From Morinoia aosen (taxonomy: Eukaryota > Arthropoda > Malacostraca > Amphipoda > Talitridae): DNA of 64,000 nt. Positions within the stretch are counted from its first letter, which is position 1. Each line of letters starts with the position of its first letter. The position numbers and the translations under genes are program-made. The notes under the pieces are model-generated. The model was not told where the DNA came from. It saw only the letters and a program-made list of their open reading frames with translations, and ran no database searches. The DNA lies in assembly GCA_030386875.1 (NCBI GenBank), contig CM059563.1, positions 13,906,001 to 13,970,000 on the forward strand. Reading direction: 5' to 3'. Positions 11,101-23,100 of the stretch are shown piece by piece.

Positions 11101-14100
11101 GATGTGCTGAAGATGATTGCGGTATGAGCTGTCTTGCTGGATTGGATCAGGAGTGTAATGCGAGTATCACTGAGGCTATGAAAGTGTTTCTTGTGCGTGC
11201 CTGGAGTAAGAGACAGTGACTGGAATGAGCCAGTCTGGTAGAATGGGCTGTAATGACCCAATGTGCCGGGGGATGGTGTTTTGACACACTGGCTGTCCCG
11301 GTGATGCCTTCCAATGGAGGCTTGTGACAAGGATCGTAGATCCTGAGTAGTTTAGTGGACAAGTCTGGTACCAGGCGCTGAACTCTTTGTGTGAAAATTG
11401 TGGAGGGAATTGTAGGCCGTTACAAAGGCCCCGACACTGTCGGCCCTCAAGTTCAAGTTCAAGTTCAAGTTCAAAGGGGCCATTCAGGAGCACCATTTGT
11501 ATAACTTCAAATTTAAATAACTAAAAAACTAAGCATTTCCGGGCACATTGTCATTCGTGTAAAACGTCTTAAAATTGACTATATTATCCATCTATACCTA
11601 CGAAATTATGAAATTCGTTGACAACATTATATTCAATATTGACCATAAATTTCCCCTTGAGTGTGTAAAAATTACATATTGATTCAAATAGTTGTTGAAA
11701 ATACTATTTGTTTTTGGCACATGAAGGATATCATCTTTTTGGTCAATATTGAATATAATGTTGTCAACGAATTTCATAATTTCGTAGGTATAGATGGATA
11801 ATATAGTCAATTTTAAGACGTTTTACACGAATGACAATGTGCCCGGAAATGCTTAGTATTTGAGTTATTTAAGTTTGAAGTTATACGAACGGCGTTCCTG
11901 AATGGCCTTTTGGTAAATGTTGAGGACTTGACCATAATCGATTTTCCACTTTTTGATCAACAAAGATTGTTGATGAGACCAAAATAAGCAAGTTTTCTTC
12001 AATGCACTTTCCGGCGGAAATGAGTATTTTAAAAGTTATGGCGTTAAATGAGTTACCGGAACTCCATTGTGCATCACCCTATTACAAACGTAAAGAGGTT
12101 GGGTTGTGAGGGGTAGCCGCAGTTCTTTTAGTTTTATAATTTTCACTAAAAGAACTGTTGCTACCCCTCATGACCCAACCTCTTTACGTTTGTAATAGGG
12201 GGTTTGCTCTTCGTCGGCTTGGTCAGCGCGCGGGAACGCCTGTTTACTTTCACGTCGGACCGCGCGGTATATTTTTCCCCGCCTCAAACACTGTAGTTAC
12301 GGTAACTCATTTAATGCCATAACTTTTAAAATACTTATTTCCGCCGGAAAGTGCATTGTAGAAAACTTGTTTATTTTGGTCTCATCAACAATCTTTATTG
12401 ATCAAAGAGTGGAAAATCGGTTATGGTCAAGTCTTCAACATTTACCGGCCTTTTTAACGCAAAAACAGACATTGTTTTAGCAATGAAAATGTAAGCTAAC
12501 CCCTATTACAAACGTAAAGAGGTTGGGTCGTGAGGGGTAGCAACAGTTCTTTTAATGAAAATTATAAATAAAGCTTTCTAGTGACGTTTGTTTACATCGA
12601 CTCGAAGATGGCTGCCGCCATGTTCAGCCGGTTGGCGCCATGGCGGCAGCCACCTTGGCGTCGATGTAAACAAACGTCACTCGAAACCTTCATTTATAAT
12701 TTTCACTAAAAGAACTGTGCCTACCCCTCATGACCCAACCTCTTTACGTTTGTAATAGTGGGTTAGCTTCCATTATTAATTTAATTATGCTAGCCCCGCG
12801 TGCTTCCATGGCGCGCACAAGCCAGCTTCAAAGTTGAATAATTCGAAAATAACGCATCGCCGGGCAGAATGTCATTCTTGTAAAACGTCTTATAATCGAC
12901 TATATTACCCATCTATACCTTCGAAATTATGAAATTCATTGACAACATTATATTCAATATTGACCACCTTTTTAGTTAAATTTTTTATTCTTATTATAAG
13001 ACAGGTCTCATCTTTAATTTTTACTAAATTATTAAGCTCTGACTATGTCCAATGTTTTTAATTATGTGTCTATCTCCTCCTTAAGAATAGTTCTATACAA
13101 TCTATGGTCAATATTTATTCTAATGTGTTCACGTAATTTTGAAATTTTGTTCCCAAGGATTGGTAAAGGAACACATTTGAGAATGTTTTACACAAATGAC
13201 ATTTTGCATGCTAATGTGTATTTTTCTAGTTATTCAACTTTGAAGATATAAGAAAGTTATTTATAAAAGTGTAACTAGAAACGGACACGTAAATGTGCTA
13301 TAATACAGTATTGACATAACAATAGGTGAAATTAGGTTAGGCAATGTTTAGGTTAGTTGAGCCAACTAGCCAAAACTAACCTAAATAAACCTAAAATATC
13401 TTAGCCATGCGCTGATGTTTCTGCCTAGGATCTGTGCGTGTTCCAACAATACGCTGATTGCAGAACTGACTTTAATATTATTCCTACCTGAACATTATTG
13501 TTATATCTAAAAAAATTCTGCATTAGCAAGCAAAATGTCATTTATGTAAAAGGTTTTAAATGTTTCTTAGGCGAATCTTGTGGTTAACTTTTACTTTAAT
13601 GTTGTCAACGAGTTTCATAATTTTGTTGCCATATATATGTAATATAGTCAATTTTAAGATGTTTCACATGACTGAAAATGTGTTTGCAAATGCTTAGTTT
13701 TTGAGTTATTTAAGTTTGAAGTTATACAAGAGGCGCTCCTGAATGACCTTTTTTGCGCAAAAGCAATCATTGTTTTTGCAATAGAAACAGAAGCTAACCC
13801 CCTATCACAAACGTGAAGAGGTTGGATCGTAAGGGTAGCCACAGTTCTTCTAGTGAAAATTATAAATAAAGGTTTCTAGTGAAGTTCGTTTACATCAACT
13901 TCAAAATAGCTGCCGCCATCTTGGGTACCGGGTGGTGCCATGGCGGCAACCACCTTGGAGTCGATGTAAACGGATATCACTAGAAACCTTTATTTATAAT
14001 TGTCACTAGAAGAACTGTGGCTACCTCTAATGACTTAACCTCTTTATGTTTGTGCTAGGTGGTAAGCTTCCATTATTAATTGAATCACGCATGGCACACT

Positions 14101-17100
14101 CGCTTTCCTGTCGCGCACAAGCCAACTTCAAAGTTGAATAATTAGAAAATAACGCATTAGCGAGCAGAATGTCATTCGTGTAGAACGTTTTTAAATGTGT
14201 TCCTTCATTGATTATTGGCAATGAAATTATGAAAATCGTAGACAACATTAAAGTAAAAATTGACCAATCTTGGGAACACAATTTTTAGTTCCTGTGTATG
14301 CATTAAAGTAAATATTGATCCAATCTATTTATGGATTTGCATGGAAATGAAACTTTTTTATTGAAATTAGCACTCCATCAGGAAGATGCAAGGGTCTGAG
14401 TTAGAGATTAGGTAGGTTGTAGGCCTTATAGTTGGAATAGAAAAGGTTTGTTTTGTAATCGATTATTTTCAATTTAGTGATCTTGTTTATGAAAGCTTAT
14501 AACTTTTTAAATAATTTTTTATTTATGAGCATTCATAATACTTCATTATTTAGGCCAATGTTTGGTAAACATGAAGGATGTGTCAGTTATCACTTTTGTA
14601 AATTTCGAAGCCTGAGCATAGTTAATTAGATCAAAGAAACAAGTTTTCTTCTATGCACTTTCCGTCTCAAATGAGTATTTTATTAGTTATAGCGGTAAAT
14701 GACTTACCGCAACTCCAGTGCTTGAAGCGGCAAGTAATTCATGGAGCGCGTCGGATAGCAACACTGCAATGCGCACTCGTTTCCAGCACGATTGTCATCT
14801 AAGACGAAACCAAACCTACCGCTATACCTCATTAAATACCCATTTGAAGAAAAAAGTGTATAGAAGAAAAGTTATTTTTTTCGATGTTATTACCATGATT
14901 CAAGCAACAAAATTTGAAAATCGATGAGTAGCTGTTTATTCGAGCGCATTCGTCATCAAAGACAAAACTAAACTTACCGCTATAAATCGTAAAATACTCA
15001 TTTGAGAAGAAAAGTGCTTAAAAGAAAACTTGTTTATTTTGATTCAATTAATTAAGTTCAGGGCTTCAGGCACCAAAAAGTGGAAAATCACTAACTGACA
15101 CATCCTTCAGATTTACCCAATGTTTCAATCCTTGTTTCTTCTCTCAATGCTAAAATATTTTAATTTTTAGTATAGTTAAGTATATTTATTGCTCAGTACT
15201 CATGGTATGGTCCTTCAAATTTTTTTCTTGCTAATAAATTATTATGACTACCCTTACAACATTATATGAACAGCAGGTAGTTTTAAATTGTAGCCTGAAT
15301 TTTCAGTAAAATAAAGCAAGCTAAGTTTTGAAAGGTGTTTGATTTAATATTGTCATAATTTGGAAAACAAATTTTTTGTGATAAATTATTCAAATTAATT
15401 GAAGCAAATTAAATTTGCATGCTTCTTGAGCAACAGTTTCAGTAATAATTGAAGGGACTTTAATCACGCTAATACAGTCGCCTCTCGTGCTGTGTTACCA
15501 TTGAAATACCTTTGTGCTGAGCTGTGTTTGGTGTGAATCATAAATTTGGATGAGTTTTGCTGCATTTAGCATTAAATTGAGTTGAAAGTAATTATAAATA
15601 GACTAAGGAAACTGGCACTCTCAAAAAAGAGTTTGTTAGGTTTGCTGGTTATGAATGGATCTCCAGTTCTATCTTTGGTGCTCACTCTGTTTATTTTTTT
15701 TGCTTACTTTGCTCTCTTCATCTTTTCTTCTTCTGTCTTCTTGACTTACTGTTTCTATGCTCAGGGTATCATGTAGAAGACAAAAAAAACTTTGTGTATA
15801 GATTCCTCATTTTGTGCAGTCTGTATTGAAGGTCTTTTCTCTTGATATGAGATGGCTTTTGATTTGATTAGGAAGTCTTAATCTAATGAAATGATCATTT
15901 TAGTGTGCTATAATAAGCTCAAGTAAATAGGACTGTGTTATACACTTATATTACTAATTCCTTTGCTGTGGTTGGCTCATGATAGCCCCCATGGTAGAAT
16001 GTCCATAAAACCCCCACAGTGATGGGATTACCAATACCTTGGTTAGGCGATAAAATTCTCTTGTTCTCGTTTTTGCTTCTAAGTTTTATTGTTGGTGTTG
16101 AATTTTTTATCAAAACCTTTGTTTTTCAGGTGACAATGTTGAGGTGGAAATTCCTGTGGACAGCAAGACTGAATGCTGCAAGTTTGGTGCCAAATCTTAC
16201 CTTTTTGCCTCCCATGAAGATCTTTTGCTCACATTTTCCTCTGCTGCAGGTCAGTGTTGTGGTATTGTACTTGTTTCAATCATTTTGAGCAGTTTGTTGC
16301 TAATTTTTATTAATTCTGTCTTCCTCAAAAATGCCATTGTGCTCCTTGATGAGATAAAATAGTACATACCTTCAAGCTTTTGGTTAATGTGAAGGAGATG
16401 CAACTAATCAAATTTCAATTTTTTTTTGCGTAAAACATATCAATTACATCGAAATGAACAACTTTTCTTCCATGGACTTTTTGGGGCAAGTGAGTATTTA
16501 CCAAGTTATAGCGGCATGTTCATTTTCGTCTTTGATGAAAAATGCACTCGAATAAACAGCTACTCATCAATTTTGTTGCTTGAATCATGGTAATAATATA
16601 GAAATGAACAACTTTTCTTCTATACACTTTTTTCCTCAAATGAGTATTTAACGAGGTTTAGCGGTAGGTTTGGTTTCGTCTTTGATGACGATCGGGCTGG
16701 AAGCGAGACAGCATTGCAGTGCGACGTGCTGCTTGAATTACTTCCCGCTTCAAACACAGGAGTTGCGGTCAGTAATTTACCGCTATAGCTCGTTAAATAC
16801 TCATTTGCCCCAAAAAGTGCATAGAAGAAAAGTTGCTTATTTTGATATAATTACCATGATACAGGCAAAAAAATTTTGAAATTCGATTAGTTGCATCTCC
16901 TTCACTTTAACCAAGATTTTTTTACTCAATACCTTGCTAAGATGGTTTAATTTTAACGTTATTTTTGGTAATGAATTTCTAATACAAATGAGATGTCTTA
17001 ATGTTAAAGCCAATTTACCTGTATCTTCTGTAAAAGTTTCTATTGAAATGGACACTAATTTACATCTATAAACTTGCTTTTCAGATGCACGGAGGTTTCA

Positions 17101-20100
17101 TGAAATGGTATTTAAAGTCCGAGTTGGCAAGGAGGCGTCGGTTTTCAATGAGAGAACAGACGACTCCAGTGCCACTCAATATTTCCAGGTGAGTTGGCTG
17201 TTTGTTGTAGTCCTAACCTAACTGTGAGCTACTTGTGTTTCATTCACTACTATGGATCTTATGGTGAGATTTGCTCCTGCTAGAGTGTTGGTTGATTGTG
17301 CTAATTTGATTCAAATTTATGTACTCAAAATGTGTAAAAATTAACTTGTCTTATCAGTATCAATGACATTGACACTATGTTGACTCATACCACTTTAGCT
17401 CCCCATGGCATTATAAGGATGTTTGCCAAAATGTGTCACAAAATTAGTTTTGAAGTGCTTCAAAAGAATTAATTTCTTTTGTCTTGCAGTTCTTGATCCA
17501 AATGCCATCCACACACCTCCTTAACTTGAAGAAAAACTGATCATACTTATATTAGTTAAGTGTGATCATGTAGCTCTGACCTTGAAAATTGCAATTCACC
17601 CTGCTTTTGTTTTTGTAGCATCCTTCAAATTTTTATGTTAAAATTATCCATTTAGGAATAAATTATGATTTGATTGAATAATCTGAAGTGTTGTGGGTCT
17701 TTTGAAAGCTTGGTCTGATAACCCTGTTGATAGTTTTTCATTTGACTTGCAATTAAGGTGAACAATCTCTTGCACAGATGCTATTTTGCTCATCTCATGC
17801 TGGGAATATATTTTGAAAAGCATGTTTTCCCATTTTGGAGGTTTGTGCTCTTGCACTGTGATGTGAATGTCAATTCATAATTTTGAAGCTTGGAGGAGAA
17901 TAATTGTGCATGTGTAATCATGAAGAACCTATCTATTACTATCAAGATGCTGAGATTCCTGCTTGCTTTCAGTTAGGCGAGTTTTTATGCTATGGGGAGT
18001 AACATCACAACAAATTGCCAGAGAGAACATAATATTGTAGTTAATAGTAAAAAACCATGTGGGTCCAAAATTGTGGAAGTCATTGGAGTTTAAAATATAC
18101 TGATGTTAATTGTTTACTCTTTTCCTATTGCAGGAATGGAACAAAGTGTTCCAAGTATATGACCTATCTTTAAAAATTTATGTGTTGTACCAAGGTTCAA
18201 AAATTTGATATCCAATAGGAAAAAAGTATTTTAGGATTGCCAACCCCACCACCTTCTTGTATGTTTATTGCAATAACGGTGACCTTACCCATGTTCTAAA
18301 ATCTTCTCTATTTTCCAGTTCTACAGTTACTTATCACAGCAGCAAAACATGATGCAGGACTACATCCGCACAGGCACATACCAGCAAGCCATTCTGTCAA
18401 ACATGACAGACTTCAAGGACTGCATTGTGCTGGACGTAGGCGCTGGGTCTGGCATCCTCTCTTTCTTCGCTGCGCAGGCCGGCGCCAAGATGGTGTATGC
18501 CGTCGAGGCTTCCAGTATGGCCCATCACTGCCAGGTAATTATTATTTAACTTGGATACTACTGGGAAATGACATTATTCAATGTGAAGGCTGCGTACATT
18601 CATTATCTGGTGAACTTTTGTAAGAAACTTTGAATTGCCAAGTTATTGTTTAATCCACGCTCAGTGAAATGACCTAATTCAACACCCTGCTTTTATGTAT
18701 CACATTTGATAAGTTTTGTAAGAAATTTGAGGAAATTTTATTTTTGGTTTGAAATTCTGTAATTTTTATGTTTGCTTTCAATGCTATCATTCATTATACA
18801 ACTTTGAAAATAATTGAGTTTCTGGTGATCAAAATGATGACACATTTCGGACATGATGGCTGGTACCCTGTTGTGCAGCTCACAGATCATAAGTACCTCA
18901 TATTAGTGCCACACTGTGCAGTGAATCTTTCTTGAAACTATTTCTCGAAGTGTTTTCGTTATAAGACGGTATTATTCAAAGGTAATATTTGATTAACTTA
19001 AAAATTAAATTACGCTGAAATAGGAGAAATGCTCATCTTTAGGATTTGACATTGGGCGAATTTTGTATGTTTCAGTTGTACATTTAAGTAACAATATGAG
19101 TTAGTTTCCTAGTATTAGACGCCACGTTTAGTTTTGAATGTATTTTCCAGGTATGTTGAGTTATTGATGTGAAATTTGAGTTAAATTTTAGGCAGTACTT
19201 TGACAAATAGGGAGAGGATGTGTGATGGAAGCCCCATTCTCTAGCTATACATTGGCTTGTTTGTCATACAGGGAGCGTTTCTTCCCAAGCTAATATATGT
19301 ATCCATTTATGTAAACCATATATTTACATTAAATTTTGTGTAAACCTCGATTTTATAGTTTATAAAAACATTATGAGTGTTAATTTGTATGGTTTGCAGA
19401 CTCTTGTGAAGTCCAACAACCTGCAGAACCGAATAAAAGTCATAGCTGGTAAGATAGAAGAAGTGGACCTGCCTTGCAATGTGGACATCATCATCTCTGA
19501 GCCCATGGGCTACATGCTGTACAACGAGCGCATGCTCGAGACATACATCCATGCCAGAAAATGGCTCAAGCCCAACGGCAAGATGTTCCCCAGCAGAGGA
19601 GACCTCCACGTTGCGCCCTTCTGTGACGAGGGGCTCTATTACGAGCAGCTCAATAAGGCAAACTTCTGGTGAGTTTTCTACTATTTCTTTCATATATTGT
19701 GAAGTTTTGTTGTGCAAGGATCAAGGGTTTGCCATTAATTAATCTATTCCTAAATATTTGAGTTGAAATTCAAACTGCTTTTCTTTACTCTACTGCAATC
19801 CTATTTCCTTATTTTTTTTTTCAACATATTGTAAAGATATGTAGTGCAAGGATCAGGATTTTGTCATTAATTATTATATTCATAAATATTTGAGTTGAAC
19901 TTTTAACTGCTTTTCTTTACTTGACTGCAATTCTTTTTGTCATTTGCATTCTGATGCGCACTATGGGCTTGACTGATGCTGCCTCTCTCGTGTGTGGATT
20001 CACAATTTCTTACGACCTTGCAGGTACCAGAATTGTTTCCACGGCGTGGACTTGTCTCACTTGAGAGACGAGGCCCTCAACGAGTACCTGCGCCAGCCCA

Positions 20101-23100
20101 TTGTGGACACCTTCGACATCAGCATCTGCCTTGCCAAGTCTGTGAGACACACGCTCGACTTCACGACTGCAGCCGAGGAGGATCTGCACCATCTAGGTGA
20201 GCTGCCTGCATGGCACCTGTCACTTAATGTTTTCAATTCCCCCATCAAAGTGAATCATTTGTTTGAATATTCTGAATTGCTTGATTTGAGTGAGCTGTCT
20301 GCATCACTCGTGTGTCAATTACATTTTTGCTCTGCAGTACCTAAGTGAACCGTCTACAGTACACCTACTGTTGATGGTTTCATTGTTCTTATGCCTTCGG
20401 TTCACCCGTTGCACTTCACTTGTCAGTTTCAACACATTAAATTGCGTAGTTGCAGCAATTATAGTTGTTTGCACGGCAATGCGTGCTGGATGTGTCTGCT
20501 TCAACATTTAATAAGAAAAAAAGAAAAGAAAAAAATGTTTATTTCCAAATTATCACATGAGATACATGCCAACATATTGGCTTTTAAAAGTTTCTTAAAT
20601 ATAGGGCATCCTAAAACAAATGTTCCATACGAGGAGTACTAATTGACAAACCATCCGAGGTGTACAAGTAGATGAGCCATACGAGGCATAATAATGGACA
20701 AACTATACGAGGTGTACTAATAGACAAACCATTCGTGGTGTGCTAGTAGTCTAACAAAAGTTCTATACTAGGAGTACTAATTGACAAACCATCCGAGGTG
20801 TACAAATAGATAAGCCATACGAGGCATAATAATAATAGGCAAACTATACGAGGTGTACTAATAGACAAGCTATCAGAGGTGTACAAAATAGATAGACCAT
20901 ACGAGGCATATTAATAGACAAAATATACGAGGCGTACTAATAGACAAACCACACGTGGCTTGCCAATAGTCTATCTCTGTCAAGGGTAGTTGAATGAGAA
21001 ATGAAAAATATGCCCTAAAAATATGCAAAGCCCTATCACCACCAAAAACATATTTCATATCTTCTCGTTATTCACCACATCATGCGGACATGGGTACATG
21101 GGATAAAATAGAGATACAGTGTAAGCCGGTTACCACTCATGATTGACAAATATCTACAAAATATTGGTAGAAATGGGTAAACAAACATATATTCAATATC
21201 AAAATTTATAGCTTGTACAACATACGGACAGAAAGATAATTTTACTACGATTCAGATGCTCAAATTGCACTTTATTTCATTAATTATATATGACATTAAT
21301 CCGATTCACAGAAACGCCCTCTGGGGAAGTGCTAGATCTATTTTTGAATCATTTCGCTATTGCAATAAAATTTATTAACCGAATGGTTTTTGCGTAAAGA
21401 AATGAAATAGAAACATGTATATCTATTTATGTAGATACATATATATACCTACACACGTACACACACATATTAATATATATACTTATTGAAAATAAAATAT
21501 TAGAAAAAAATACATATATAAGATAAAAAGAAAGAAGCAACCTACCATCTACTACACAGAAAATGACAGCTGAGCTCAATGTAATCCTAAGAAAATTTTC
21601 GCGAAAAATAACTAAAAGGAAGAGAAAACTTCGAAAAACATAAAAATGAGCTGTTTTTTAATTTCTTCACAGAAATTTTTAAGAAAATCAGGTTATAGTC
21701 AAGAAGCAACACAACTCTTCAGCATTATACGTACACCATTTGCTTGGCTGATGGTCACTACTGGTGAAAGCTCGTGAATTCTATTGTTACATTTTCACAT
21801 TGTAGGGCGTCTCTTTCGTATAAAATGTACAAAGTGAGTTTTGCCAATATGAGCGGGGAATTCATTTGAGTAAATAGACGTTTTATTTTACTTGTTGGTT
21901 TCTGGTTCTTCATTTGAGCCCATATGCATGCCTACTTCAGGAATGTGTGCAAGAACAATTGCTTCTATGAGAAGGCATGGGTTAACCAGTCTCTGCTACT
22001 AAAATCACCAAGCAAAGCTGTAATCCGGTAGTGCTGGTACTATATGTTATTCTGTGGCACACTATGTGTGCTGAAGGGACTATTTGTTGAAGACTATCCA
22101 TCTTGCTTCTTGGGAGGTTGTGCTGCCTAGTTGTGTTATCAGTGTCCAGATTTGTGACCCATGGTGACAGAGCTCACCTCAAGGGGTTACAATTAATGTA
22201 TCTATGGGAACCAGCGCTCGCAAGATAAAGATGTGGTGAACAGACCTGAAGGTTAGGTTGGCTTTTTATTGAAATAGAATTATTTTTGCTCTGTTACAGG
22301 CCATGTTTTTTTGGTTCACTGCTGTTCTTTTTTCAGCATCTAATATTTTTTTTCACCTTGAATTTTGTTTCAGTAACTTTTGTCAGTTCAACTGTTTCTA
22401 TATGCAAGGCGTGGGAACACACTTCGTGCATAAGCTTCCCGTTTCATAAAACATAGACCCTTTCAACGTGATGTTTTGCAGAAATTCCTTTGGAGTTCCA
22501 CATCCTGAAGAGCAGCATGATGCATGGCCTCGCCTTCTGGTTTGACGTTGCATTCCTTGGCTCCACACAGACCGTGTGGCTCTCTACGGCCCCTACAGAA
22601 CCCCTCACTCACTGGTATCAGGTGGGTGCATCCTTGTTGTGTTTTGCTGGCTGCCTGGTGGTTACTATGGCGTGAGGTCAACTGACATATGTTGCCTACT
22701 CAGGTGATGTTTGAAATGTTCAAATTAGGTGTTTATTGGTAGAAGTTAAGTGTTTATTGTTAAATTAAATAATAGAAGTAAGTGATATCCATTAGTAACC
22801 ATGCCTAACCTCACGCTATAGTACTAGCTAAAGGTTTAGATCTCATGCTGTAGACCTCACGCTATAACAGCACCGTCTGCCTTCCTGTCGTTATACTGCC
22901 ATATGGAGCCGAGGCGATTGGAGTACAGAGAGTGTTGATGTGAACGGGACCAAACAGGGTGATGAGTCTTTTAATAATTTTATTCACACAAGTGAGGACA
23001 TACAGCTGTTTTACAGGGACTCTAATGTGTTGTCGGAACTGAAGTAGAGACTAATCTGAAAAAATGAAATTTTGCCGTTTGATAAAGCAAATGGCTCGTG

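Larger units (their letters stand above)
6012..11472 (+). mobile_element. Apparently intact two-ORF non-LTR retrotransposon (CR1/L2-like)
   Basis: A 5.46-kb LINE flanked by the candidate target duplication AAAGGG (6006-6011 and 11473-11478). It lies in the right arm of F1 copy 1. In order: a 5' UTR with 42-bp tandem repeats, ORF1 (6633-7802, PHD-like finger plus SGNH esterase), ORF2 (7803-11219, APE-type endonuclease, reverse transcriptase, zinc knuckle), and a ~250-bp 3' UTR ending in TTCAAG hexamers instead of poly(A). Both frames are open and catalytic motifs are present, which suggests recent insertion. Esterase-type ORF1 is known in CR1 and L2-related clades; the exact clade was not determined. 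It lies in CARM1 intron 1 in the sense orientation. Confidence 0.92.
5497..11644. mobile_element. F1 palindromic element, copy 1, interrupted by a LINE
   Basis: The left end TGTCAATATTGAATATAATG (5497) and right end ...CAATATTGACC (11644) are inverted copies of each other and match the ends of F1 copy 2. A central palindrome at ~5700-5969 pairs TAACCCCCTATTACAAACG with its complement around a GC-rich hairpin. The LINE at 6012-11472 splits the right arm: GCATTAAAGGG resumes as AAAGGGGCCATTCAGG after it. Removing the LINE leaves a ~0.7-kb element like copy 3. No convincing 8-bp duplication was found for this copy. Confidence 0.75.
11741..12965. mobile_element. F1 palindromic element, copy 2, with nested F2
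   Basis: Ends GGTCAATATTGAATATAATG and its complement at 12965. Flanks ATCTTTTT (11733-11740) and ACCTTTTT (12966-12973) agree at 7 of 8 bases, an 8-bp target duplication. The palindromic core lies at ~12495-12765. An F2 element (11912-12446) is inserted in the left arm. Copies 1 and 2 share parts in opposite orientation. No transposase is encoded. Confidence 0.85.

Noticed and set aside
13340..13400. TTAGG/CCTAA-like sequence (also 50410-50470) as interstitial telomeric repeats
   Set aside because: Units are not in register and not tandem; they look like chance AT-rich motifs.
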